Shown piece after piece: positions 1-12,115 of a stretch of DNA of 64,000 nt. The DNA lies in contig JBBHKE010001313.1 of assembly GCA_037447655.1 (NCBI GenBank), positions 64,001-128,000 of the forward strand, written 5' to 3'. Each line of letters begins with the position of its first letter. Position 1 is the stretch's first letter. The notes below the pieces were generated by a model. That model searched no databases and was not told the DNA's origin. It was given only the letters and a program-made list of their open reading frames with translations. This stretch comes from Zygnema cylindricum (taxonomy: Eukaryota; Streptophyta; Zygnematophyceae; Zygnematales; Zygnemataceae). Position numbers and translations under genes: made by a program.

Positions 1-2723
1 AACATTTTCACCCTTATATGTTGTGGCTTTTGGAAATGGCAATCTGTGGGCTTTTCCTTGAGCACACCCACTACAATCATTGAAAGTATCATTATCTCCA
101 AAATGTATGCCCTCAACTACACCCATTTTTTTCATTTCGTTCAATCTTTCTAGATGCACATGTCCCAATCTTTTATGCCACATCATCAAATCACTTACAC
201 CAGCATAGTAAACTCTCGTCTTTCGATTACTCAAATTCAGCCTAAACATTCCTTGGCTACCCTTTTCAGCTGTGAAGTACACTTCATTCTCATAGCTAGC
301 AACAAAGACTCCTTTCTTAGTACTAGTCTCAAAGCCCTTATCATCTAAGAGCGACGTAGAGATTAGATTCTTGTTCAACCCCGGAATAAAAAGAACATCA
401 GAGAAAGTGACTATAAATGTCTTTCCATCAACTAAGACTCTCAGATCTACTGATCCCACTGAATTGGTGGTCATTATTCTCCCATCCCCATACTCTATCT
501 CCATTGTAGGGATCTTTCTCATTTTGGTAAACAATGGTTTTTCTCTACACATATGCATAGAGGCTCCTGAATAAATGATCCATCCTTCTCCAGGAGCTTC
601 TTTCACTCCACCAAAAGCTCACTTTTGCCTCATTGGAATCTCCGGCTCACCTTTAACCTCCAACTCCTCGTTGAGGAGAAGTTCACCATCGTCATCATCG
701 GCATCCTCTCCCACGACTTGTGTCGCCATAAACGCCTTATTTTTCCTTGCGACCAGTTTTCCAATCGATTCCTCCTTCAATCTCAACTCCATCAACTTAG
801 TGCACTCTGCCATGTATTGTCTCGCCTTCTTACAAAAATGGCAAAGCCCCTTTGGAGCCCTCGGTCCAGATCCGTCATGGTTTCCTCTTCCTCCTCCACC
901 AAAGTTCCCATAAGGTTTCTTGGAATCCTTATCCCCCTAGTTAGTACTAGCAGCCAATGCCTGAACACTCTTTCCTCCTCTCCGAATCTCAATTGTGCTT
1001 TCCCGAACCAAAATCATTCCTACAACGGAGTTCCAGATCCATCGATGATCTAACAGGTGTTGAACCCTGTTAACAATGTTTTCATAATCACCTGGGAGTT
1101 ACATCAAAAAAATATTCACCTTCTCTTTCTCGGTCTCCCTTTTCCCTGCAATCTCCAACTCCATAAATAACCCGACCAAGTCATTACAAAAATCTAACAT
1201 CTTTCCCCCTTTGTACACATATGCCTGTACCTTCTGATCTACAAGCTTTTGCAGGTGAATCGTACCACTCTTGAAACTGTTGACAAGAGCCTCCCACAAC
1301 TCGTCCGCCCTGTCCAAATCAAGATGAGGTGTGGCCACTGTAGAAATTGATGGTTCTTTTGGTATTTTCAAGGTATAAAATATAGTGCAGAAAAGAAGCC
1401 GAGGCAGTCTGTCTCTAACTTCTCTCTCCAACTCTCACACTTAATGCAGTCACTCAGAAGTTGGAGAGGAAGCTAGTGCCATGGCTGCCTATGCTATCTA
1501 GAGATTTACGGGGTAGTAAAGTAGTTGATTTACTAAAAGCAAAGCTGTCGCCTAGAGGATTTGATCCTAGTACCTACGGATAGGTAATGTTGCCGATACC
1601 CGGTAGCCCTATCCATTTAGTCTAGGATAAGTAATAGACGATATAGAGTTTAATATATATAAAAACGTTGACAAATAGGCTAATTCATTTAACGACAACT
1701 ATATACGGGATACATAGAGTCAGTTATGAAAAGTACGGATTGCGAGTACAAAGAATAAATAAGTATCGCGCATTTGTTTCAATAGCGAAACAAATACATC
1801 GCAAATATTTATGACGGCTACGGTTGAAATCAACATTCAATCGGACGGCCGGAAAAAATGCCGAGATCGCGCAAGAGAATTTCCGCAGTTTATGGTTGTC
1901 ACCACATTAGATGACACGTGGCACCACGACATTCGATTTCGGCATCTCCAGGGATTACGCAAACCAATCCAGCAAAGCCACGAGTCGACATTTTGGTCAT
2001 GTCGTACAATGTTCGTACATAAAGTACATCGGTTGTTGTACCTTTTTGTACGGTACAGTAATATGATTGGTGCCGTACGTCAGTAGATAGAGTTTTAGAG
2101 AGAGATAGGACTTAGAAAAATTTGGTAGATAGGACCCTCTCTCCCAGAGAGCTTCTATACAAAAGGTCAATTTTGACCCTCCATAACTTACTGCTCAAGG
2201 GAGCAAATTCAGAGATTCTTTTTGCTATCGACTCACGAGAGTCTTGCCTTCAAAGAGGTAAAGGTGGTCAGAGGTTTTGTTTGCTAGGGTGGCAGTAATT
2301 CGTGATGAAAGACAAAGGGGTCAGAGTTATCATAGAGGCTTTGTGTGAGCTACCTACTCTGAGGTCCTATGGAGGTCTCAGAGTTGCAGCCACTGCCTGG
2401 GTGAGACGCCCGAGAATAAAATGAGTCGCCACGGTATTGTTGAAATCCCAGATTTTACTATCATTAGCCTCGGTTTTTTGAACATGTGCCACCGAAACCG
2501 ATCTAGTAGGCATTGGTGTGAGTTTCTCTTTCCCCTTTTCCTTCCCTATTTCCAACACGACGCTTTCTCCAACATCCTCTACCACCTCTGCCCCCGCAGA
2601 TCCTCCTTTGAACCGAGATCCTCCAAACCCAGGTGGAACTCCCAATTTTGCGGATGGCCGACGCACACGACCACTCACAATGCCCTATAGCCTTTTTTCA
2701 AATAATGCACCCCTCATCATGGT
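1..2723 (-). pseudogene. Ty1/copia gag-protease-integrase remnant, split by a solo LTR
   Basis: This is the 5' half of a Ty1/copia polyprotein on the minus strand, running off the left edge of the window. From high to low coordinate one can read a gag N-terminus (near 2723 to 2394), gag continuing after the solo LTR (1338 downward, with DLDRADELWEALVNSFKSG), a zinc knuckle near 840 (CHFCKK...YMAEC), the protease near 570, and the start of integrase with the HKRLGHVH and CSGCAQGKAHRLPF zinc-binding motifs near 1-150. The protease active site reads YSGAS instead of DSGAS, and the knuckle His is Gln. Stops and frameshifts are present, so it is dead. Gag reads across 2394 and 1338 once the inserted LTR and one copy of GCCAC are set aside. 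A truncated LTR of the same orientation lies upstream (2785-3142). Confidence 0.85.
1339..2388 (+). mobile_element. Solo LTR (family A), TSD GCCAC
   Basis: A 1050-bp LTR begins TGTAGAAATT and ends GTCTCAGAGTTGCA. It is flanked by identical 5-bp duplications GCCAC at 1334-1338 and 2389-2393. No internal domain is present, so this is a solo LTR left by LTR-LTR recombination. It interrupts the minus-strand copia gag. Its sequence matches the solo LTRs at 14216 and 30752. It carries an antisense tRNA-like block near 1556-1626 and the conserved pyrimidine/purine hairpin CTCTCTCCCAGAGAG near 2140 that precedes the TATA-like region. Confidence 0.93.
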
Positions 2724-2784
2724 TTCCCAATAAATTAACCCCGTTCCATTGAAAATGGGTACCCTAGAGGGTGGGCCCCTAACT

Positions 2785-3142
2785 TGTAATTGTGTGACCT
2801 CCATTGGTCCACAAAATGTCCAGCTTATATGAAGCCTCTAGGATAATATTTGCACTTTTGACTTTGGCAATGAATAAGTTCCACCATGGCACGCAAAAAC
2901 TCTGACCGACTACACCCTTGCGTAGCTTGGACTCCCTTGAGTCCGATTCAAAAAGAATCACTGAAATTGCTCACCCGAGCATTAAGTTATGGCTAACCAA
3001 AGTTGGTCCATAAATACAACTACACTCTAGGAGAGAGGCTGAAAAACCAAAAATATTATAAGTCCTAAGCTACTTCTCTAAACTTATTACTAGGGTACTC
3101 GACTAATCACATGATTGCAAAGTACAAAAAGGTACAAGTGAC
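2785..3142 (-). mobile_element. Truncated LTR, 3' portion, reverse orientation
   Basis: The reverse complement ends in GGAGGTCACACAATTACA, like the ends of the LTRs at 41114 and 50328. It contains the LTR landmarks of the family: the block around GACTCCCTTGAGTCC, ACTCTAGGAGAGAGG, and AAAAGGTACAAGTG. It abuts plus-strand copia integrase at about 3142, so its upstream part is lost. It is the likely 5' LTR of the copia remnant at 1-2723. Confidence 0.7.
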
Positions 3143-6100
3143 ATGGCATCTTCGATACGGCCATTTTAATGGTGCTAGTCTGGCTTCCCTTGGAAAAGGG
3201 CTTGTAAATGGTATCGATAATTTTAATGAAAACAAGATTGACTTTTGTCATGGTTGTTTTCTTGGAAAAATGCCTCGTTTACCTTTTTCTTCTTCTTCTT
3301 CTCGCTCTTTGGCTCCCCTTGATCTCATTCATAGTGATGTATGCGGTCCCATTCTCATTCCAAGCCTTAGTGGCGCATCTTATTTTCTCACTTTCATTGA
3401 CGATTTCTCTCGCTTTACACATGTTTATTTTATGCGTCATAAGTATGAGGTTTTTACACATTTTCAACATTTCAAAGCACTTATAGAAAATCACTTGTCG
3501 TATTGCATCAAAACAATCCGCACGGATGAAACGGGGGAATTTGTTTCCAATGAGTTTTCCGAGTTTTTACTCACACATGGTATTATTCATCACAGAACTG
3601 CTCCTCACTCTCCGCAACAAAATGGTGATGCTGAACGTCTCAATCGTACTCTCATTGACATGTCTCGCTCTCTTCTTCATTTTGCCTCTTTACCTTTTCA
3701 CTTTTGGGCGGAAGCCTTACTCACTTCCTCTTATATTCGTAATCGCTCTCCTACCTCTTCTCTCTCTAACAAAACTCCTTTTGAAGCTTGGCATGGGACA
3801 AAACCCGACGTCTCTCATTTTCGCATCTTTGGATGCGAAGCATACTTTTAAATCCTTCCCCCTTCCAATGGTAAATTAGGTCCTTGAGCTATGCAAGGAA
3901 TTTTCGTGGGATACTCCCTGAATTCCAAAGCATATCGTATTTGGTGTCCCTCTTCTCAGCGCATTGTCATCACTCGTGACGTTATTTTTCATGAGACTCC
4001 TCTTATACGTACACTTGTACCCGATTTCCCTATCAGTCCTCTACTTAGTTTATTCCCTCCTTATGAAACTGTCCCCTCTAATTCTATTTCCACCTTGCTC
4101 ACGCCCCCTTTAACCCCATCGCAAATCACGCCCCCTTTACACCCTCACATTTCTCCTATTTCTACAGATGTTACTCTTTCCATAGATTCTGTCTCTTCCT
4201 CCAATTCCGGCGATGAAATTTCTCATGGACGCTCTGCGATTTTTGGTACTGTACGACCTATCGCTGATTACGCGACACATATGGACGCGACAAATTCTCC
4301 TACTGCTGAACAACCAGTTGGTGGTGACGCAACGGTCCTGGACGCGACAAATTTTCTTGTACGACCTGTCACCGGTGACACTTCGGTCCTTCCATCGACA
4401 AATTTGTTTCCACGTCCTTTGGAGGTTACTTCGCCGACACGTGTTACTCGAAATTCAATCATTATTACGCCACTTACGCCACCTGCCGAACAGCTTGCCG
4501 TACGTCAAAGTACGTGTTTGTCACAACCGACGTGGAAGATTCACGAAAACCTTGCTCACGCTAACCTTGCCGAAGTCAAAGCTCCTCCCGCATTAAATGC
4601 CGCGTTGAAACGACCTAATGGTGACATGTGGCGACTCGTTGCTACGCAAGAGTATGACGCATTAATGACAAACAACACCTAGACGCTTTGTACTCTTCCA
4701 CCAAATCGCCGTGCGATTGGTTCAAAATGGGTCTTCAAATTAAACGATTGGCGGATGGTACTATCGACCGTTACAAAGCACGGCTCGTCGCCAAAAGGCG
4801 CCAAAGGGTACTTACAGACAAAGGGCGTTGACTACAACGAGACTTTTGCCCCTGTCGCAAAGTTTGACTTCATCCGTACTATTTTGTCCCTTGCAGCTCT
4901 TCATGATTGGGAATTACAGCAACTCGACGTCAAAACCGCTTTTCTTCATCGTAGTCTTGCAGAAGATATTTTTATGGAACAACCACTTGGTTACGCTGTT
5001 CCTAGTATAGAAACCCTTGTTTGTCATTTACGTAAATATATTTATGGTCTTAAACAAACACCTAGAGTTTGGCATCAAACCCTTGTCGCAACATTAATTA
5101 AAGAAGGTTTTAAGGAAATTAGTGCTAATCTTGGGATTTATATCAGAGGTACAGGTGACCAGTTAATCATCATTATTATTTACGTAGATGATTTAATTCT
5201 CGCAGTTCCTAGTAAATCCTCTAATCATCAAGTAAAAGGCATTCTCTCATCCTATTGGCCTATGACCGATTTAGGCAATCTTGACTATTGCTTAGGCATC
5301 ACCATTTTATGTCAAAGCTCTGCACGCATTTGCAAATGAGTCAAGAGCACTACATTCTTGATCTTCTTGAGCATTTTGCAATGTCCGATTGCAATTTAGT
5401 GCCTACCCCTCTTGATCCAAATACCACTCTCACCAAAGAGTCCTCCGATGGGAATGCCCAAGGAGATATAAACTCACTCTATTGGTCGATTGTTGGAAAA
5501 TTGATGTATGCTATGCTTGGTACACGGCCAGATATATGTATCGCCGTTTGTCTTTTGTCGCAATTCTCGCATTGTGCCACTCAAACTCATCTCCAAGCCG
5601 CCAAACGTGTCCTTCGATACCTCCAAGGATCGAAATATCTTCACCTCACTTTTTCCCATACTTCTCCCTCGCACTCCTCCTCTTCTTCTTTTCCGGACAC
5701 TCGATTATTGGATTTTGCGATGCGGATTGGGGAAATCAACTCGACGATCGTCGTTCCATTTCCAGTTTATGTTTTTCTTTAGGTGGTGGACTCATCTCTT
5801 GGTCATCCCGCAAACAAACCACTGTTGCTCTTTCCTCAATGGAGGCGGAATATATGGCCGGCACTACCGCAACAAAATCGACTATTTGGTTCCGACGCCT
5901 TCTTTCCGATCTCTCTTTTCCTCCATTTTCTCCCACCCCCATTTTTTGTGACTCTCAAGGGGCATTGGCTCTTATGAAAAATCCTATTCATCATACACGC
6001 ACAAAACATATTGATATTCAATTTCATATTACGCGTGATAAAATTCTTGATGGCACCGTTTCCTTCTCTCATTGTGCATCCGGCTCTCAACTTGCAGATT

Positions 6101-6190
6101 TTCTCACCAAACCTCTCCCTCGTCCTTTATTTCATCACCAAATTTACTATGCCGGTCTTCGTGACTAACCATGCTTTAATCGAGGGGGGG
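3143..6190 (+). pseudogene. 5'-truncated Ty1/copia pol (integrase, RT, RNase H)
   Basis: This is a plus-strand copia pol remnant lacking LTR, gag and protease. It begins in the integrase zinc region (WHLRYGHFNGAS...CHGCFLGK, 3143-3290). The integrase core follows (LIHSDVCGP, IRTDETGEF, SPQQNGDAERLNRT), then the FGCEAYF and GIFVGYS motifs to ~4000. RT spans 4690-5335, with GSKWVFK, LDVKTAFLH, YGLKQTPRVW and IYVDDLIL. RNase H is at 5700-6166 (FCDADWG, MEAEYMA, CDSQGA, RTKHIDI) and ends LADFLTKPLPRPL. It is broken by a TAA after FGCEAYF, by a TAG at 4681 where the family normally has Trp, and by frameshifts near 5290 and 5700. The polypurine tract and 3' LTR follow directly. Confidence 0.93.
6178..6190 (+). 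promoter_or_regulatory. Polypurine tract of the 3143-6655 copia
   Basis: AATCGAGGGGGGG lies immediately 5' of the LTR start TGTTGGATTACAC. This is the standard site of plus-strand DNA priming in LTR elements. It follows the RNase H stop codon (6168) closely. Confidence 0.8.
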
Positions 6191-6655
6191 TGTTGGATTA
6201 CACTTAAAGCATTCTACACTACTTATTGTTCTCTACACTATTTTTAGAGTTCTATGTGCTACGCTATAAGTGTAGTACTTTGGTTTAGCATTCTGTACTT
6301 TATTTAGTGGAATGTACATACCTTTATTAGAATTGATGATTCTTGCGTAGGTATCCTTTTAGACTTAGATTCTTTTCACCATAACTAGATATACCTTCCT
6401 AAGTTACGCCCTAGGCTAGATGTACCTTTTAGACCCTTTTTGCGGCTACCCCTTACCTCGTCTTACTATAAGACTCTTTTGTGTCATTGTAAATAATTAA
6501 TCAAAAATCAAGACACTTGAACGACAAACCTCTCACTTGTTTCCTTGTTTGTCGTTACTCCTTTCCTTGTCTTATTTATCTTGTTGTTTTCTTTATTTTT
6601 ACCTTTCTTGATATTTCGTCATATTAATCTTTTTCGGCCTTTTCATGGCATCACA
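6191..6655 (+). mobile_element. 3' LTR of the truncated copia
   Basis: It starts TGTTGGATTACAC directly after the polypurine tract. I end it at TGGCATCACA; the exact end is a judgement because the 5' LTR copy is not in the window. It holds poly-pyrimidine-rich U5-like sequence in its last third. Confidence 0.7.
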
Positions 6656-6923
6656 TTCAATATAACGCGGGAAAAAAAAACAAACAAAAACATTTGAAGA
6701 CTAAGAGAAAAATGGGATAAGTCTAAAAGAATTAAAAAAAAGACATTGATAGGGTTGAGAGAATTTGATCTATAATTTTGAGCCTTAATGATGTTTTTTT
6801 CTGGTGGACAATCTTTTGGAGTGTTATTTGAGAAACAGTTATTGATTATGATCGTTTTGTTCGAGGCTATTGTATATCATACAACAATAGTGTGCTACTG
6901 TATGTATTTTACTTCGTACAGTA

Positions 6924-7475
6924 CACCGTGAATCACTATTAGCATTACTAACACTAATTCGGCGCCCCAAAATTTTGACCCCCCACCCTAAAATAGAATT
7001 AATAAACAATTGTTTTTTTACGTTATTATAGGTACTGTTTAATTTGCGTTAACAACTCCAATTTGGACAGATTTTAAATAGTGTAGTGTACGAAATGTGT
7101 CAGTCCGTACTAAAATTGCTCGCTATTTCGTACAATCGGACAGAAAAGTGTCAGTTAAAGGCGTCGACACTTGAAAGTGAGTGCGTCACACGAAAAAGCG
7201 CACTTAGAAAACGGGCAAAATTACGCAAACCACATGTTCAAGCGTCGACTATCTGAACACAGGCTATACCGGCTACAAAATGAGGAAAATGTACCCAAAT
7301 TAGAGTTGTGCATAAATTAGAGTTATGCATAAATTAAAGATATGCATAAATTAGAGTTATGCATAAACTAGAGTTATGCATAAATTAGAGTAATTTTTTT
7401 CTTGCGAAAGGCCTTGAACCCAGATTATAGTTAATAACGCTACTTACTTTTTAACGCTAATAGCGATTCACGGTG
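6924..7475. mobile_element. TA-flanked MITE (family M), 552 bp
   Basis: The left terminus CACCGTGAATCACTATTAGC and the inverted right terminus (read inward, CACCGTGAATCGCTATTAGC) match at 19 of 20 positions. Both ends are bordered by TA (6922-6923, 7476-7477), as expected for Tc1/mariner-type insertion. There is no coding capacity. Its interior carries the ATGCATAA tandem repeat at ~7305-7390. Confidence 0.8.
7305..7390. repeat. 17-bp tandem repeat (ATGCATAAATTAGAGTT)
   Basis: About five imperfect tandem units of ATGCATAAATTAGAGTT lie within the family M MITE. A shorter relative occurs near 19190-19225 in another non-coding stretch. Confidence 0.8.
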
Positions 7476-7490
7476 TACTTTCGTCAAGTA

Positions 7491-7780
7491 CACCGTGAAT
7501 CGCTATTAGCGTAAAAAAACAATTAGTGTCATTAACTATAGTTTAGGATTTGCAATATTTTCAAAAAAATATTTTACTCTACACCGTGAATCGTTATTAG
7601 CCTTATGTACGCTATATCGGCACCCCAAAATTTTGACATTGATACCTTAAATATAATAAATTACACTATTTAACGAAGTGGACCATAATCTGCCACGTCT
7701 CTTGGCACTAAATTAGAATGAATGACGCTAATTCTTTCATTACACTAATAATTTCTATACGCTAATAACGATTCAAGGTG
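7491..7780. mobile_element. Family M MITE fragments, one nested (7582-7780)
   Basis: A second family M terminus (CACCGTGAATCGCTATTAGC) starts at 7491 after TA. A third starts at 7582 and pairs with an inverted right terminus ending at 7780 (read inward, CACCTTGAATCGTTATTAGC), both bordered by TA. The 199-bp unit at 7582-7780 is therefore a complete small MITE, while the 7491 end has no obvious partner. Facing ends at 7457-7510 form a long palindrome around TTTCGTCAA. Confidence 0.65.
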
Positions 7781-7965
7781 TAGTAAATAAATAACTCTAT
7801 GTTGGGTTTTTCCCCTAATAATTGTCGGCTATTAAGATTCTTACACTAAAATAGGTATAGGTAAAAAATCCAACAAATCGTACGCCATCGTGGGATTTTG
7901 ACGTTCGCACGTGTCGGTCTGTTTTTACCCAATTACGGGTTAACGCTACACCGTGAATCGTGTAA

Positions 7966-9173
7966 TGTTGGGTCAAAGTTGTAATCGATCGTCGCGGTCT
8001 GTCGGGCGGCTGGCTAGTTTGTCCTTACGTGAAGTTAGTGGTCTCGGTTAGTTTGGAGTCATTAAGGGCGTGTTCCCATGTGTTCAAGTAAGGGTTTTTT
8101 TCCGTCGTTTTCACAGAAAATGGGACTTCCAACGAGAAAATATTACGCCGTACGAAAAATGGGCAAAAACACAAGTACATTTTGCGTCATCTTGGAACTT
8201 GGAAGGTACGGCAATTTGGCGTTATTATCATCGCGACCCACTTCCAGCTCATCTTCACACTTGCACTGGAATCAAATCGCGATCTGATTTTAGTCAAAAT
8301 ACTACCCTATTGACGAATGGAAAACCTGGATTGCACGCGTCAAACGTTTTCAATTTTTTTTTTGCGGTTGGGAGAGTACACGAAAAAAAAGGTGTTTGTC
8401 CGTTTGCTTATGTTGTCCACTTGTGGGCGTCTACAAATGTCATTTTGTAGACGTAGGCGATTGCTTATGTCGTTCACGTGTGGGCTTCAACAAATGACAG
8501 CTGGCGTCGACAATTGTCCCAGTATGTCAGGATCTCTTTGCGGCGTACAAATGTCGGCAGTTTGTTCCGAGACCGTTGGCGTCTACAAATGTCGGCAGTT
8601 TGGGTTTCGCAAGTATTGGCGACGTGTACAGCTGCCACATATTCAAAATAATGAACGCGCAAGTAACGATTCACATAGGCACACTTTGAAAAGTACACCG
8701 TAAAATCAGCGCTAAATTCCAAAATAACGTTTCAAAATATCGGTTACATGGGAACACGCCCTAAGTTGTGTTGTACAATATGTAGTACCCTAGTCTCACG
8801 GACATTCAATTTGGCGACGACAAGGTTTTGTTTCGTTTGGTGTGTACGGTTGGCCTGTTCGTTTTGTATTTATTTAGTTTTGACTGTACGTGTGATTTGT
8901 ACTTCAGTACTTTGTAGTTTTGTTGTAAGACGCAATTTGAGTTGTAGGCGCTTCGTGCAAACTTTATAGTTTGGTTTGTTTTTTATACTTTGATAACGTG
9001 ACGTTTCACTTGCAGTACTATATACTGCAACTTAGGAGAAAGGGAAGTTAATATTTTATGGGAGTAAATGTCTGTGAAATATATTGGCTTTCGTGGACAA
9101 TTCTCTCTCGTGTGAATTTTATGAATGCTTCCGCTGTAGTCTTGCACTCTGATTTTTGTGTAAGATCCTTACA
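7966..9173 (+). mobile_element. 5' LTR of the 7966-15576 copia
   Basis: It begins TGTTGGGTCAAAG and ends AAGATCCTTACA, and matches the 3' LTR along its length. It is split by the MITE at 8066-8761. The last ~400 bp contain several GTAC-bearing motifs and the segment ATGTCTGTGAAATATATTGG shared exactly with the 3' LTR. Confidence 0.93.
8066..8761. mobile_element. PIF/Harbinger (Tourist-like) MITE, TSD TAA
   Basis: The 696-bp element has inverted ends GGGCGTGTTCCCATGT and ACATGGGAACACGCCC, flanked by TAA at 8063-8065 and 8762-8764. A TWA duplication with GGG-starting TIRs is the hallmark of PIF/Harbinger MITEs. The 3' LTR of the host copia lacks it, giving an empty-site comparison inside the same window. 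It has no transposase; the ORFs inside have no recognisable domain. Confidence 0.9.
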
Positions 9174-9175
9174 AG

Positions 9176-9187
9176 TGGTATCAAAGC
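9176..9187 (+). promoter_or_regulatory. Primer-binding site (initiator Met tRNA)
   Basis: TGGTATCAAAGC begins three bases after the 5' LTR. It matches the complement of the plant initiator tRNA-Met 3' end (TGGTATCAGAGC) at 11 of 12 bases, the usual primer of plant copia elements. Confidence 0.85.
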
Positions 9188-9232
9188 TTTTGTGCTCCAT
9201 TGAGGTGTAGGAGGGTGGCTAGTTTGGCCGCC

Positions 9233-10288
9233 ATGGGGAGAAAGAAGAAATATACCCTTTCTCCTATGATGACTTCTTCTTCTACGATGATTCTTTGACC
9301 TCCAGATTCAGATCCTCCGGATCCAACCGAATTTGAATCATCGTCGGATCCGGAAGTAGAAACTCCATTTGCTTTCACCGGCAAAACTTTTGAGGAAGCC
9401 GTTCCGGTCGATCCGTTCGGACAAAAGAAGGAGAATGAGGGGGGAAAAAAGGAGGAAGATGACGCGATGGAAGATTGTCTTCAAAAACTGATGGATGGTC
9501 TTTTCCGTTATGTTGATCAACGGATCTCTAAGGCGAACCGTGTCACGAGACCTCCATTTTTCGGAGATCCCATTCCGACACAAAGCGTCGTTGATACGGA
9601 AGGAGATGAAAGAGATGAGGAGGAGAGGAGAGAATCGATTCGAAAGGGGAAACTTCCCATTGATGACGATTCCAATCTTGATGATTGGAGTGAAGGGGAC
9701 GGGCAAGTTGAATCTATGTCTGGAAAAATCGTCATCTTCAATGGAACAAACTATCAATCGTGGAAGAAATTTATCAAAGGTCAATTTAAATTAGAACGGC
9801 TTTGGAAGGTGGCAAAAGGGGTGGAGAAGATACCTACCTCGAATCGGAGAGCTTATCGGGTGTGGACAAAGAAAAATCTTTCCGCCGTTGGCGGTTTATT
9901 CCAATCACGTAGCACTTCTATTCACGATCTATTTGTTACCCGAAGATTTGCCCATGATTGTTGGGTGGCTCTTGAAAATCATTTTGAGAAGAGTTTTCAA
10001 AACAAGGGGCAATACATTTATACCGATTACACATCTTTCAAAGTGAAACCAAATGAATCAATCGATGAGGCCGCAAAGAGACTTAATATTATTATTGAGC
10101 AACTCGCAAATATGGGAAAATTTATTGAAGAGAATGATATGGCATCGGTCTTCACCCATGCCTTACCGGAGAAAATGATACATTTAAGGGACATTCTCTT
10201 ATCGAGGGATTTGAACATTTTGGACTCGATTATCACATTCCTAAAATCGACCGAGGCGAATTGTTCGAGCTCATCGAGGGGAACTTAA
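9233..10288 (+). pseudogene. Copia gag, one internal stop
   Basis: The ATG sits in the strong context GCCGCCATGG 46 bases after the PBS. The frame runs 352 codons and is interrupted early by a TGA at 9296-9298. The N-terminal third is acidic and low-complexity. The remainder has the copia gag core: FNGTNYQSWKKFIKGQF, then CWVALENHFEKSFQNKGQ, and SFKVKPNESIDEAAKRLN, as in the UBN2/DUF4219-type capsid. Gag would form the particle; here it is defective. A zinc knuckle follows downstream in another frame. Confidence 0.85.
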
Positions 10289-10435
10289 CCGACCGGTTCT
10301 CTTAATGCAACGACACCGGAAATGCCCGATCTAAATTATCTTCAGGGAAGATGAGGTAAAAGAGGGGAAAATCCAAGAGGAATAGGGGGAAGAGGACACG
10401 AAAGGGCCAGGAGATCTCCTTCCTAGCCTGTATAT

Positions 10436-12115
10436 TCATATCTGACCAATATTGCTTGTTTTCACTGCGGCAAACTTGGTCATATGGCGACTTTTTGCCC
10501 GGATAAGGAGCGTCAATGTAATTTTTGCGAGAAATAGGGCCTTATAAGCCCCCAATGTTACTGGAAGGCTGAAAATGGAGGCGGCGGTGGAAAAAGAGAC
10601 TGAGGCGGTAGAGGAGACGACGGCGGCCGATACGGTGGTCGCGGCGGCGATCGTCTTGGCGGCAACGGTGGTCGTGGAGGCTGCCATGGAAGAGGAGGGC
10701 ACTTTATGGGTGACGATTACTTTGAAAGAGGTGACGAAGCACACATATTTTTTGCCCTTAACTTGTCGCTTGATTTGTGGGCAGGTGCTACGCAACAAGA
10801 AAAAGAGTGGATTATTGATTTTGGCGCGTCACACCACGTTTGTAATGACGCTTCACTCTTTGACGATTTCTGCGATCTCACGGCACCAAAACAAACCATC
10901 GTCACAAGTAGACAAGTGATTACGATAAGTACAGTTGGTACTGTACGATTGAATCTCCTAGTTTTGGACGCACGTGGGGTAGAAAAAGTTACGGAAACCC
11001 AACTGACAAATGTTTTGTACTTACCTGAAGGTTCAGTGAACCTTCTCAGTGTACCGCAGATTCAGCGAGCGGGCGCCAGCGTACTTGCGTACGACGACTC
11101 CGCGATAAAAATTGTACGATCTGATGGTGTACAAATAGGTGAAAGAGAGGTCACGGATTTTATGCATAGTTGTCTAAAATGGCGTCGGCAGAAAACCCCC
11201 CCAAATTCCAATGGCATTATTTCGCAAATCTCGGAATTGAAAGGGGATTTAATCTTGTGGCACCACCAAATGTGTCACACATCCGAGACGAGTTTACGAC
11301 GGATGATTAAAAATGGAAGCGTAAGGGGATTAGATTTGGCGTCAGGGGAGAAAATTAACGGGTGTGAGGGATGTAGTAAGGGGAGACAAATCGGAAAGCC
11401 GCATCCGGCTAAGGATCCATTGCATCGATTTAAGCATCCGCTTGATCTTGTGCATATTGATTTATGTGGGGACGTAAAACCGGAGACGATTGGAGGAAAC
11501 AAATATATTATGGTGGTGGTGGACGACTTCTCTCGCTTCACATGGGAACTATTACTTAAACACAAATCCGAAGCATTTTTACGCTTTCAAGAGTGGCATG
11601 TGATGGCCGAGAGGCAATGTTAGAGAAAACTAAAGTCTATTAGATCGGAAAATGGAGGGGAATTTCTTGCTTTTGATTTAGATTGTAAAGAGTGGGGAGT
11701 TTCTCACCAATATACCGCATCTTACTCACCGGAATCAAATGGCGAAGCCAAAAGAAAGAACCGCACTCTTCAAGAGATGGTACGATCCATGGTACACGGA
11801 TCCGTAAGAAGCATTAATTTATAGGGCGATGCGATTTTGACGGCGAATTATATTTGCGATAGGAGAATCAGATCGGTTTCAGGTGATAAAACTCCTTACG
11901 AATTGTAGAATGGACGAAACCTACACTTCACCACATTCGGATTTGGGGATGTTGTGTGTCGGTTTATATTCAAGCACAAAAGAGAAAAGGTAAATTTGCA
12001 TCGAGGAGTTGGAGTGGTTATTTTGTGGGATATAGCACTAAAAGGAGTCTTTATCGTGTTTATGATTAGATTCGAAATATCATTGAGGAATCGAGGAATG
12101 TGGATTTTCACGAGG
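10436..12115 (+). pseudogene. Copia nucleocapsid knuckle, protease and integrase, degraded
   Basis: An intact CCHC knuckle (CFHCGKLGHMATFC) lies at ~10459. A Gly/Arg-coding stretch at 10560-10700 appears in shifted frame. The protease has DFGASHHVC at ~10818, with the active-site Ser replaced by Phe. Integrase runs from the HHQMCHTS...CEGCSKGRQIGKPH zinc domain (~11260-11410), through VHIDLCGD and VDDFSRF, to IRSENGGEF and SPESNGEAKRKNRT (~11640-11770). After that TAG codons appear at ~11822 and ~11907 at positions where copia integrases have Trp. Several frameshifts are visible. Confidence 0.85.

Noticed and set aside
8070-8722. ORFs of 66-128 codons on both strands
   Set aside because: They lie entirely inside the TIR-bounded MITE, overlap each other, and show no domain.
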